Source: Oehlia diaphana
Taxonomy: Eukaryota; Glomeromycota; Glomeromycetes; Glomerales; Glomeraceae
Length of the DNA: 64,000 nucleotides
Direction: 5' to 3'
Assembly (NCBI GenBank): GCA_003833135.1
Contig: QZLH01000034.1
Span: forward strand, 103,821 to 167,820
The notes beneath the pieces are model-generated. The model saw nothing but the letters and a program-made list of their open reading frames with translations, ran no database searches and had not been told where the DNA came from. Within the stretch, counting starts at the first letter, position 1. Each line of letters starts with the position of its first letter. Shown piece after piece: positions 45,589 through 55,545 of this stretch. The position numbers and the translations under genes are program-made.

Positions 45589-45684
45589 TGATGCATCCGG
45601 ATCCACGCCAAATAGAAGTGTAAGGTAGATCCTAGTAACGTAACAGACTTATCACTTGCGTACGTCTACATACAGCCCTACAGA

Positions 45685-45713
<29 letters not shown>
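45589..45713 (+). mobile_element. 97-bp poly(A)-tailed repeat, copy 1
   Basis: Starts TGATGCATCCGGATCCACGC at the very edge of the gap and ends ..CCCTACAGAT at 45685, followed by an A-run. The 97 bases are identical to 56700-56796. An interspersed sequence ending in poly(A) in two places suggests a retroposon tail. The 5' part of this copy may be hidden in the gap. Several 6-bp restriction-like palindromes (ATGCAT, TCCGGA, GGATCC, CGTACG) leave a synthetic linker as an alternative. Confidence 0.6.
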
Positions 45714-45715
<2 letters not shown>

Positions 45716-45820
45716 AAAAAAAAGAAAAAAAAAAAAAAAAAGAATTGAAATTTATTGTTATTATTATTATTTAATATTATTATATTATACTATTCTTTTA
45801 CGTTTTTAACTGGTACAAAC
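45714..45820. repeat. Right copy of the 107-bp exact direct repeat
   Basis: Exact partner of 44960-45066; beyond it the sequence continues uniquely (TCATTAAACG). The gap plus the 97-bp element and its A-tail lie between the two copies. Confidence 0.9.
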
Positions 45821-46332
45821 TCATTAAACGAAGTACATAATTTATTATGTACATCAACATATCAATCTTGTACTATTTATCATTAACCAATTAGATTTTT
45901 AAAGTTTTACATTATTTTTAAATTCATTTGTAATCTAATTGGAGATATAATAAATAAGCAATATCAGATATTGTTACTCTTTTATTATTTAATGATGATT
46001 TACTTGAACAACTTAAACCAATCGATTGTTAAAATTAAAATTATTTCAATACGATATAAAGGTTATTATTATATTAGTATCCGAGTTTATATAACAATAG
46101 AAATTTACGATTAAAATTGAGACCGATGATATTTCAATATATTGGATTCCTTGATATATCGGATGCCTCTGTAATTGGTTATTCATGATTCGGGATTGCA
46201 CGAATGCACGATTTCAAAGTTATCATAAAAACCATATATTTTTCAATTGTAAAAAACTAAAAATTTTATTTGTAGTTTGTTTAAAAAGTATAAAAATATA
46301 ATGATAAATAAAATTTCCTTTAATACTATAAT
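45821..46332. other. Intergenic, no gene seen
   Basis: AT-rich unique sequence between the duplicated block and the foldback element. I see no gene or repeat in it. Confidence 0.5.
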
Positions 46333-46341
46333 AGATTACAT

Positions 46342-46676
46342 CCCTTACATACCCTTACATGGGTCTGGCTCGTTTCACCGACAATCATTTCACCGACAAA
46401 TTATCTCATCGAGACATCGACAGTCATTTCACCGACAGTTTTGATCCACTTACCCTAACTTACCCTTACCCTACCTTACCTTAACCCTAATTCTACCCTT
46501 AATTACTAATCCTAACCCTAATCTTCTTACCTAACCCTAACTCTTTTCCTAAATTCCCTTGTCGGTGAGATGGTTGTCGGCGAAACATTTGTCTGCGAAA
46601 TGGCCCTGTCGGGGTGAAATGTCTGTCGGTGAGGTAATTGTCGGTGAAATGATTGTTAATAAAATGGATGCGACCC
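46342..46676. mobile_element. Foldback/MULE-like element with telomere-like core
   Basis: Long inverted ends are built of repeated TTTCACCGACA words on the left (46372-46438) and TGTCGGTGAAA-type words on the right (46561-46652). GGGTC near the left end mirrors GACCC at the right end. The core (46449-46547) is an interstitial run of imperfect CCCTAA telomere-type repeats. The 9-mer AGATTACAT lies exactly at 46333-46341 and 46677-46685, matching the 9-bp duplications of Mutator-like elements. No transposase frame is present, so it would be non-autonomous. The left boundary is blurred by three TTACAT words, so the true left end may be nearer 46361. Confidence 0.65.
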
Positions 46677-46707
46677 AGATTACATATATACGTATTTTTT
46701 AAAGTTT

Positions 46708-46902
46708 TTAAAAACCAAATGCATTAACATTAGCAAAAGAACCATGACCAGCATCCAAACCATTTACTCTACTAGAAGTCAAGTAAGGTGTAGTTCTAAT
46801 TAATCCCAATGCATTGATATTATGTTAGGAAACAACTAAAGTATTCGCCTGATCAGAATTATAAGAATTAGCAAATTCATTTTCAGTCGTAAGCTGAAAC
46901 AT
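46708..46902 (-). pseudogene. Short gene fragment with one in-frame stop
   Basis: The minus-strand frame starts at ATG 46902 and runs 64 codons to TAA at 46710-46708. It is broken by a single TAA at 46827-46825. The two halves read MFQLTTENEFANSYNS.. and ..HNINALGLIRTTPYLTSSR, GLDAGHGSFANVNAFGF, with balanced composition unlike the spacer. A one-base change (TAA from a Leu, Tyr or Gln codon, for example) would explain the stop. Family unknown. It lies immediately beside the foldback element. Confidence 0.35.
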
Positions 46903-47908
46903 CAAGTTGACTTAATTTTGCTTCTTAATTCGCAGTATTTAATGATTGTTGATTTGTATATTTGTGTTATTAAAAATTGCCTTTTATCCATAATTAAAGG
47001 AGCAGAATTAACCAAAGAGACGAGAAAAAGAAAAATAGAGATTTTTACGAATGGGTATGCATGCGTTACGAATTGATCCTTTTTATTTCTTAGAGATTAA
47101 GGTGAAAACCAAAACTTTTGAAATTAATAGTAAATCAAGTGAATCGATGAATTGAATGAATTTGAAATCAAAGCAAAATAACTTCATTTAAATAATAGAT
47201 TTAAAAAATGCATCATAATCGATGTTTTTCCTCTATGATTTAAATTATAAGCGATAAAATGATATAAAAGTGATATATATAATGTTGCATTATGATGTAA
47301 TAATATGAAAGTGATACAATGTTGCATTATCATTTTACGCTTATAATGAAACAATTTTGCATCATATTCTTTTTTTTCTTTTTCGATGTATTATATGGTC
47401 CATCTCTTAATCACAAAATAAGAATATTAAGCCGATGCAAGTATAAACATATCAACAAATTGGGTAAATTTATCAATCGTAAAATCTTGATCGTGATAAC
47501 TAGAACTAAATGATATTTGAAGTATAATCTTGATCATGAGAACTGGAACTAAATATATTAGGAATAGCTTTGTCGATGCTACAATATTTTAATATTTTAT
47601 TAAAAATATATATATATTATAATGAATTTTATAATATTATCCAAGTAAAATAATTAATTAGAAAAGAATTACTATAAAGAATCTATAAAGAAAGCTTTTC
47701 AAACGACTTATAGAAATCAAATTCTTTAAACTGTAACCATCTATTGGCTCTAGAAATATAAAATTATTGAAACCATTCAAAATCCTAATATTTTGCAGAT
47801 ATTTAGCAATTTTTAAAGCGTTTCGCAAGAATTAATGTTTTTTTTATTGTAAAATTTATTATTGCGCTTTTCAAAATTGTACTACCCATCTGATAAAAAA
47901 ATCATTAG
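46903..47908. other. Intergenic, no gene seen
   Basis: AT-rich sequence with small local repeats, for example GATACAATGTTGCATTAT-like words around 47279-47335 and 'cttgatc(g/a)tga' words at 47486 and 47528. The frame 47319-47513 (plus) has no family features. Confidence 0.45.
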
Positions 47909-47978
47909 ATTACAGGACGATAACCGGACAAAAATCAGACAATGTTGTCCTGTAATCATCCTGTAATCGTCCTGTAAT
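47909..47978. mobile_element. 70-bp palindromic element
   Basis: The 12-base ends ATTACAGGACGA and TCGTCCTGTAAT are perfect reverse complements. The right arm consists of three TCCTGTAATC repeats and pairs imperfectly with the whole left arm. It is a small foldback or MITE remnant. Confidence 0.5.
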
Positions 47979-48707
47979 TATAATCACTCAGTAATCACAA
48001 CGTACAGTACACAGAATTTCTGAAAACTGCGATAATAATTAAATACGTCTTGATGAGATGAAATTTATCATTCTATGATCATTAGACAAAAATGTAATCA
48101 ATTCTGCTAATATCATCAGATGCGGTTTAACAAAAGAAATCCAACAAACTAAATTTCAAAATCAATCTTTTAATCTTGATCGTGAGAACGAGAATTAAAA
48201 TATTAAATGAATTTTAGGAATGGCTTGATCATCTATAAAATCTAATAAGGATTCATTCCTGATAAAAGAAGAAATGATGAATGTAAAATAGGTCAGTTAG
48301 TTCCTTTTTTGCATCAAAATTAGTTTCCGCAACAACTATCATATCATTTTTTTTATTTGTCCACTGCAGTAAATGCAATCAGACCAATAGGCTTTTTCTT
48401 CGATTAAATTAATACAAGGAACTCGGGAATAACTAAAAATCACTCAGAGATCTTGACGGCAGGAGGCGTAGTCTACAGATCTATCTAAAGTTTGGGTCCA
48501 GTTATGATGAACAACCTATCTGCTAACCGATTAATTTATCTAGTTAAAGTATGAGATTATGACAGTACAGTATTTTAGCGAAATTGTAACAAAGAAAATA
48601 TATTTAATTGTTACAAGTGCTAAAATACATTAATTCCAGTCAAATTTCAATGTCAGCAAAAGTTATTAACCGGTTAAGGCTTTTCGGACAATTGAAAAAA
48701 AAACATA
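47979..48707. other. Intergenic, no gene seen
   Basis: AT-rich spacer. AACCGGTTAA-type palindromic words near 48667 recur at about 48960. No gene is seen. Confidence 0.45.
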
Positions 48708-48730
48708 TACCGGTTTTACTACAACCCATG

Positions 48731-48911
48731 GCGAAAAAAAAGTGACTGACACATGACTGCATTTTATTCATCACAACCGTCTGAGGGACTTTTTTTTTCG
48801 AGTAGGTAAAAACTTATTTGTCACCCATTATTCGTCACTGATTATTTCACGTGTTAGTGCATAACGCTGTAATGCGGGCCAAAAGTCACGTGTCAGTCAC
48901 TTTTTTTTCGC
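48731..48911. mobile_element. 181-bp MITE with 28-bp terminal inverted repeats
   Basis: The ends at 48731-48758 and 48884-48911 are reverse complements over 28 bases with one mismatch (ACATG versus ACGTG). The terminus reads GCGAAAAAAAAGTGACTGAC inward from both sides. No open frame is present. The 12-mer TACCGGTTTTAC lies at 48708-48719 and 48917-48928, but 11 and 5 bases outside the ends, so it is not a simple target duplication. Confidence 0.75.
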
Positions 48912-48928
48912 GGTATTACCGGTTTTAC

Positions 48929-50962
48929 CATCTCACGTCACAAATTAACCAATTAATTAATTAACCGGTTAATGATGAGTATATAGTAATTGAAACACAG
49001 TTAGTGACCTTCCAAAAAGATTTTTTCCGTGCATACACAGAAACTAATCCTAAACCCTAACCTATGTACAAGTGTGAAAAAATTTATACTTTACAAACTT
49101 ACATACTATCAATTACATATCATTAATTTACTTAATACCCCGTGACCTTGCATGTCAATTGTCTCATGTGATGTCGAAATCTTCTGTGACACAATCTCGA
49201 GTTTCTGGTACACGTTAAACTTCATTTTTCACCTCATAACGCGAAATATGAGAGCAAATCTCTTATTTTACAAGTTTTTTGATCCTCTTGTAATTTAAGG
49301 AAAAGAAAAATGAATAAGTCGTCTTTCATTCTGTACTTCTCTACACGTGATGAAACTTAAGAACTAAAAGATTGGTAAACGATTTACAATTTATGATAAC
49401 TTTTGAACCCTGTAATGTTGCTTATTACCAGCAATTGCAAATTCTTTTTCTGCTCTTGATACCAACCACGTTCAAATTTCTTCATAACATTTTCTAGGAT
49501 TATTTAGAAAACCTGTAATTAAATATTCTTCTGGGAAGAAAGAAATATCAATATGATCTCAATGAGGATATTATTCAATTTTAAGCATTACTTCAAACAT
49601 AGTGAAATAAGAAAAAAAAAAGATCATGGGTTACAGAATAAAATTCTTATTAAAACTGTTACCTGATCATGTTTCAAAATTTGAAATGTTAAATAACTGA
49701 ATTTATATGTTCAAAAAAAGTTTACTAAACCAAAAAGGGATTAATAAGTAGGATTAATTAGTCTGATCGCTTTAAAGCATTACAAAACGGGATTATTGTT
49801 CATCGAAGCTGGGTTAAATTTATGTTTAAATAATTATTTAAAAACAAATCCGCATGTATATATTTTATATTTTTCTTAAGTAAACCATCGTATATTAATA
49901 ATAATATTATCGTTTTAGATATCTTATATACTGATGTATGGATATTATTGCTGGAAAATCAAAGTTATGAATATAAAAGAGGTTATCCAATTTATAATTT
50001 TCAACCAGTTCTAATAGTATATTGAGTTCGGTGCTGATTATATAGTTAAGAAGTCATCATATATCAAACTTAACTTAAATTATTATGATAATGTATACCC
50101 GAGGTGGATCCTAATGCATAACGAATAAGTATAATTTGTTTAGGTGAGATCACCGACTTACTTTTAACTTTATTATATTTATAAAATATAACTTAATTAC
50201 AAAATTACAATGACTCCAATGATAATTGGATATCAATCAACCATGAAAGAACTATAACGAGGACGGTTAAAAGTTAGTAATTACTTCTTTTTACATATTT
50301 GTCTTTGTATAGTCATAAGTTTAGTGGATATTATTATGCTAATAACTTGTTGTTATCCTAGCAAATGCCTCATAATATGTATTTATATATGCATATATAT
50401 AATACTTTTTCATTTATTTTTTAATGGGTTCAATTGATCTTTCTTTATTTCTTATAGTACAATGATCTTGGGAGCTCCGATAACTTTTCATCGGAAATTG
50501 GACCTTTCAATCTTTTCTTCCTACAATATTTCACATATATACTTGTATATTGGTATAATATGTGTATCTATATGTTGAAATGGTCGAATTGAAGAATTGG
50601 AAGGATTATTTAGAAATAATTTATTAATGATCATTATTCCAAAGTTTTTATTACGAAACTTTATACGTTGATATCTGATATGTTGATCATCATATGACAT
50701 TTGGACCATATGTGAAGTCAAACATGTTTCCAACCTTCTAGTAAATATCATTATTATAGTGTATTGTGGAATTAGTCAGTATAAATAATGAGAGGATCAA
50801 AACTTAATTCAAAAAAATTTCAATATATGTTACGCCGCAATGTAACATTTTTGATTCATATTACTTTATTATTTTTGTATTACTTGAGTTACCGAAAGAA
50901 TGAATAAAAGATATTTTAAAGAAAGTCGGGTATTAAAGATATTGAATGGGTACTGTGTGATT
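48929..50962. other. Intergenic, no gene seen
   Basis: AT-rich spacer with one CCTAAACCCTAACC telomere-like word near 49050 and a small hairpin ATGTTAC/GTAACAT near 50826-50847. The frame at 50521-50751 (minus) has no recognisable features. Confidence 0.45.
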
Positions 50963-51109
50963 ATACATGGGGCGTAATGGGGGTATTTGGTGAAATTTAT
51001 TACACCAAATTTTATTCATATTAAAATAGTATTACGCAAAATATTACAGCCGAATTGATGTAATGTACCATAATATTCGTATGACTTGAACCCAATTCGC
51101 CCCATGTAT
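50963..51109. mobile_element. 147-bp inverted-repeat element
   Basis: ATACATGGGGCG at the left end pairs perfectly with CGCCCCATGTAT at the right end, and partial pairing continues inward (TAATGGG/CCCAATT). TGTGATT occurs at 50956-50962 immediately outside the left end and at 51114-51120, four bases outside the right end, so it is a possible but offset target duplication. Confidence 0.5.
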
Positions 51110-51389
51110 ACTATGTGATTTATGTAGGGAGTAATAAAAAAAAAAAGTATGAATAAAATATTGTAACAAGGAATTTTGTGTGATTTTTTTCTTAAATGTA
51201 AAATGTACCAATAACATGAAAACGTGAAATGTCGCGTTTATCAATAAATGACGTATGTTAAATCAAATCTTTCTTTTTTTAATTCTTTTTCTAGTGATCC
51301 CATTTTTTTTGTTTGACAATTATCATAAGATCCATAGCATCGTATGATTAATAAAATTTTTTTTCAGAACAGGGGGGGAAGGGAGGCTA

Positions 51390-51490
51390 ATTAAAAACCC
51401 GGATGAAGGAAAAAGATTAGATCCTCATAAAATATATCAACCAATTTATACCTTGATTCCGCAAAGGTATACCACTAAACCAAGGATAAC
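51390..51490 (-). repeat. tRNA-like fragment
   Basis: On the minus strand the sequence CCTTGGTTTAGTGGTATACC resembles a tRNA A-box region. It is followed by a 7-bp stem ATACCTT/AAGGTAT in the place of the anticodon arm and a weak B-box-like AGGATCTAATC near 51425-51415. No acceptor stem closes it, so it is not a working tRNA gene. A tRNA-derived repeat or pseudogene is plausible. Confidence 0.35.
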
Positions 51491-51904
51491 ATTTATTATA
51501 AAACACTTGTTTTGGAATTAATTTCAATCATGTAACCATATGCTTCATGTGCCTTATCTAAAATAGTTTCTGTCCTCTATCTCTATTAGGTTTTGTAAAA
51601 AAAAAAATACTTGTAGCATCTAATCTACTATAAATCCGGTAAATCTTTGCTAAAATCTTTAAAATTTTCTCATGCTTATGTTTGATCTTAATCACAATTG
51701 CACAAACAAAAATCACACAATAATATCTAATTTAAACTAAACTTTTTATTCAAAAACACAATCGGGTAAAAGTTTGAAACAATACTATCAATGTTATAAT
51801 ATAAATACGTTTGCATGTATGACAATTGATAAAGAGATTAAATAAAGTATTTTAAAAATAATGAAATATATCTTTTAATGATTTAATGATATGTTGTATT
51901 ACAT

Positions 51905-51938
<34 letters not shown>

Positions 51939-52011
51939 GTCGCGTACCTTTCACATGACTTGTTCGAAATAATTCCCAACAAATAATCCTTATTCTCGCG
52001 TAAATATTCTC
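51491..52011. other. 3' flank of the copper ATPase gene
   Basis: AT-rich with a T-run of about 29 bases ending at 51939. No gene seen. Confidence 0.5.
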
Positions 52012-55000
52012 TTAATTCTCATTATGAAGTCTAGTATAACTTTTCTTGCCAATTATTCTATACCAAAACCTTTTCAAAGAACCTGCTAAACGATTTCTTG
52101 CTTTAATTTTTACGACAGCACCTTTTGAATTAATAATCCATTCTGGCTTACTCCAGAAACGTAACATTAAACTACTACATACAACACTAACACTACTAAA
52201 AGCCATAGCGGCACCAGCCATCATAGGATGTAAAGACAAACCAAGAGGTAAGAGTAAACCCATGGCAAAAGGAATTCCAAGTACGTTATAAAGACAAGCC
52301 CAAACGAAATTCAACGTAATTCTCTTAAAAATAGTTCTAGATAAATCAAAAGCTGCCACAACATCTACTAAATCATTTCTCATTAAAACAATATCAGCAG
52401 CTTCCATAGCAATATCAGTACCAGAACATAAAGCAATTCCAACATCAGCGGCGGCTAAAGCGGGAGAATCATTTATACCATCTCCTACCATAGCTACAAC
52501 ATTACCACGTACACCTTCACTTTGTAATGATTTAACTATAAGAGTTTTTCCTTTTGGTGAAACCCCAGCATGAATTTCGTTTATTCCACATTGTGATGCA
52601 ATAGCTTCAGCCGTAAGTTGTTGATCTCCTGTTACCATAACAACTTTAATTCCCATACTATGTAAAGCTCCTACAGCTAATCTTGCTTCAGGTTTAATAA
52701 TGTCTGATAAACAAATTAATCCAATAAATTTATTATCAATAGCTACTACTACAACAGTTCTTCCAAGTCTCTCATGTCCTTCTTTCGTTTTTATAAAATC
52801 AATTGGAATGTCAATATGATAATTTTGTGTAAGGAATTTAACACTTCCTACCACAACTTTATAAGATTTCCCTATAGTTGAAGTGTTCTTTGACATTGAA
52901 GGTACGGAAGAATATGATTGATTTAATATTACGTTACATTTAATACCCATTCCAGCTATAGCTTCAAAATTACTTAATTCCGCATCAATATTTTCAACTT
53001 CAAGTAATTGTTTTGCATGATTAACTATAGCTTTACCATAAGGATGTTCACTTGATGATTCTGCAGCTCCAACCAAAGCAAAAAATATTTCACGTGTAAA
53101 TTCCAAATTATCACTCATTAATTCATGATAAGCGACATCTAATTTTCCTTTTGTTAAAGTACCGGTTTTATCAAAAATAACTTTTGTTACTTTATATCCT
53201 GATTCTAAAGAATTTCCTCCTTTAATTAGAATTCCATTTTGCGCACCAACTCCTGTTCCAACCATTACAGCTGTAGGTGTACTTAATCCAAGAGCACAAG
53301 GACATGCTACAACTATAACTGATATACTTAATTTTAAACTGACCATGAATCTACTTGATTCATCATTAAAAATATCAGGTAAATTTGTTAATACTGAAGA
53401 TAATATCATCCATATAACGAATGTAAGAATTCCCAAGATAACTACAACAGGTACAAAATATCCCGCTACAGTATCAGCGAATTCTTGTATTGGAGCTTTT
53501 GATGTTTGTGCTTCTTCAACTAATTTAACAATTTGTGCTAACGCAGTATCCTTTCCTGCTCTTGTAATTTCCATTTCAAAACTACCTGAACCATTAACGG
53601 TTCCTCCTATCATATTTTCACCAGGAAATTTCTTTACAGGAACTACTTCTCCTGTTACCATACTTTCATCTACAGTAGATTCACCTCTAACAACTACACC
53701 ATCAGCTGGAATTTTATCTCCTGGAACAATCTTAACCAAATCTCCTACTTGAATTAATTCTGTTGGAATTTTATTTTCACCAATTATTTCACCTGTGTCT
53801 TTGTTTCTTAAAAGAATTGTAGTACTAGAAGGAGTTAATGACATTAATTTTGATAAAGCTGTTGATGTTTGACCTTTTGCCTTATTTTCTAAATATCTTC
53901 CAAGTGCAATGAAAGAAATTAACATTGTAGATGTATCAAAGAAAACAGGTTGTCTTGGATAAGTTGGATCTATGAAAACTGTATATACCATCATGAAAGT
54001 GGAATAGAAAAATGCTGCTGAAGTACCTATAACTACCAAAACATCCATAGTAGCTGTCTTATGTTTAAGTGCTTTATAAGAGACAACATAAAATCTTTTA
54101 CCAACACCAAATTGTACGGGTATTGTAAGAATCAAACTAATTAAATCTCCACTATAAAGACCAGGAATTAATTCAATATCAACAAGTTTTCTTCCCCAAG
54201 AAAATTCAGGGAAAATCATATAAATTAAGAAAACAGGAATAGCAAAAATTAAAGACCAAAAAAATGCTTTACGCCATTCACTAATTTCTTTTGTACGTGA
54301 TAAAGATTCTAATTGAACATCATGACTATTATCATTAATTAAAGCGTTATAACCCATTTCTTCAATTTTATAAACTATATCACGTAAATTGATCACTTCC
54401 TTATCAAATTGAATTTTTGCTGTAAATTTTTCAAAGTTTATTGGAGCAGAAATTATTCCTGGAATTTGTACTAATTTTTGTTCAATTGAAATAGCATCTG
54501 ATGGTATATTCATACCATGAATACGTAATTCTACGGTATCTTCACGTTCTTCCGGAATTGGAGCAGCTTCAAAACCAAGATCATTTATCATATTTGCTAT
54601 CTTTTGTTCATTAATTATAGCAGGATCATATTCTACGGTCGCTCTTTCCACTATTAAAGATATTTGAACTGATGTTATCCCGATTTCACTTTTTAAAACA
54701 TTTTCTATACTATGTACGCAAGATGCACATGTCATGCCATGAACAGATAATTTGCATACACGTAATTTGTTAGGATCAAAATCATGAGTACTAATTGATG
54801 ATAAAGTTAATGCGTCATAATTTGTTGGATTTCTCGGAGAAGAAAGACTTGATGATGATGATGATGATGATTGTGCTTGTGCTTGTGATGGTGAAGATGG
54901 TGAATTGGAAGTTGTATTGGAAGTTGATGAAGATGATTTAGGTACATCGTAACCACAATTTTCAATAGTCTCGATAATTTTATCCTCAGTTATTCTCATC

Positions 55001-55377
55001 GTATCATATTCAACTTTAACTTGTTCATCCTTTAAAGAAACATCAACACTAATAACACCATCAGCAGATTTTAATACAGAATTAATACTATTAACACAAC
55101 TATTACAAGTCATACCTTTAACAGGCAAAGTAATGATATTATTATTTTTTAATAAAGGATCAATGGCTTCATAACCACAATTTTCAATTGTTTCAATAAT
55201 TTCTGATTTTGTTAATTTATTTGAATCATAAGTAATTGTTGCTTCTTCATTTTCAAGACTAACATTTACTTTTGATACACCTGATAATTTGTTTAAAGTA
55301 TTTGATATGGAGTTAACGCATGAATTACACGTCATCCCCTTAACTGGTATAACTATCACATCTGTTAAATCCTCCAT
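52012..55377 (-). CDS. CCC2: Copper-transporting P1B-type ATPase
   Basis: Intronless, 1121 residues. It pumps Cu(I) across a membrane, in fungi typically into the late Golgi to load multicopper oxidases. The N-terminus has three intact heavy-metal-binding domains with CxxC (GMTCNSC at 14-20, GMTCNSC near 90, GMTCASC near 214). A fourth domain (around 288: IHGMNIPSDAIS) has lost both cysteines. A Ser-rich linker separates domains 2 and 3. Eight membrane helices are expected from about 370 onward. Diagnostic motifs: CPC at 692-694 in VVACPCALGLSTP, phosphorylation Asp736 in DKTGT, TGE in MVTGEVVP, HP at 778-779 (SEHPY), MVTGDQ and GDGIND at 965-970. The start at 55377 places the first metal domain directly at the N-terminus. 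Absence of introns contrasts with the other housekeeping genes here. The symbol is assigned by family; the organelle is inferred. Confidence 0.95.
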   Translation of the reverse strand: MEDLTDVIVIPVKGMTCNSCVNSISNTLNKLSGVSKVNVSLENEEATITYDSNKLTKSEIIETIENCGYEAIDPLLKNNNIITLPVKGMTCNSCVNSINSVLKSADGVISVDVSLKDEQVKVEYDTMRITEDKIIETIENCGYDVPKSSSSTSNTTSNSPSSPSQAQAQSSSSSSSSLSSPRNPTNYDALTLSSISTHDFDPNKLRVCKLSVHGMTCASCVHSIENVLKSEIGITSVQISLIVERATVEYDPAIINEQKIANMINDLGFEAAPIPEEREDTVELRIHGMNIPSDAISIEQKLVQIPGIISAPINFEKFTAKIQFDKEVINLRDIVYKIEEMGYNALINDNSHDVQLESLSRTKEISEWRKAFFWSLIFAIPVFLIYMIFPEFSWGRKLVDIELIPGLYSGDLISLILTIPVQFGVGKRFYVVSYKALKHKTATMDVLVVIGTSAAFFYSTFMMVYTVFIDPTYPRQPVFFDTSTMLISFIALGRYLENKAKGQTSTALSKLMSLTPSSTTILLRNKDTGEIIGENKIPTELIQVGDLVKIVPGDKIPADGVVVRGESTVDESMVTGEVVPVKKFPGENMIGGTVNGSGSFEMEITRAGKDTALAQIVKLVEEAQTSKAPIQEFADTVAGYFVPVVVILGILTFVIWMILSSVLTNLPDIFNDESSRFMVSLKLSISVIVVACPCALGLSTPTAVMVGTGVGAQNGILIKGGNSLESGYKVTKVIFDKTGTLTKGKLDVAYHELMSDNLEFTREIFFALVGAAESSSEHPYGKAIVNHAKQLLEVENIDAELSNFEAIAGMGIKCNVILNQSYSSVPSMSKNTSTIGKSYKVVVGSVKFLTQNYHIDIPIDFIKTKEGHERLGRTVVVVAIDNKFIGLICLSDIIKPEARLAVGALHSMGIKVVMVTGDQQLTAEAIASQCGINEIHAGVSPKGKTLIVKSLQSEGVRGNVVAMVGDGINDSPALAAADVGIALCSGTDIAMEAADIVLMRNDLVDVVAAFDLSRTIFKRITLNFVWACLYNVLGIPFAMGLLLPLGLSLHPMMAGAAMAFSSVSVVCSSLMLRFWSKPEWIINSKGAVVKIKARNRLAGSLKRFWYRIIGKKSYTRLHNEN

Positions 55378-55453
55378 TGTTTTCGTTCAAAGGTAGTATG
55401 GTGGTATAATAGTAGTAGTTTTTATTGTTTTTATATTTTTTTTTTTGTTTCGA

Positions 55454-55475
55454 AAAAAAAAAGTTTGAAAAAAAG

Positions 55476-55520
<45 letters not shown>

Positions 55521-55545
55521 CGAAAAAAAAAAGTTTGAAAAAAAG

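Noticed and set aside
45001..45611. Open frames across the N gap
   Set aside because: Consist of unknown residues only.
46449..46547. True telomere or chromosome end
   Set aside because: Repeats are short, imperfect and internal, flanked by unique sequence and inverted repeats.
51044..51244. 66-codon minus-strand frame
   Set aside because: Overlaps the 147-bp inverted-repeat element and has no features.
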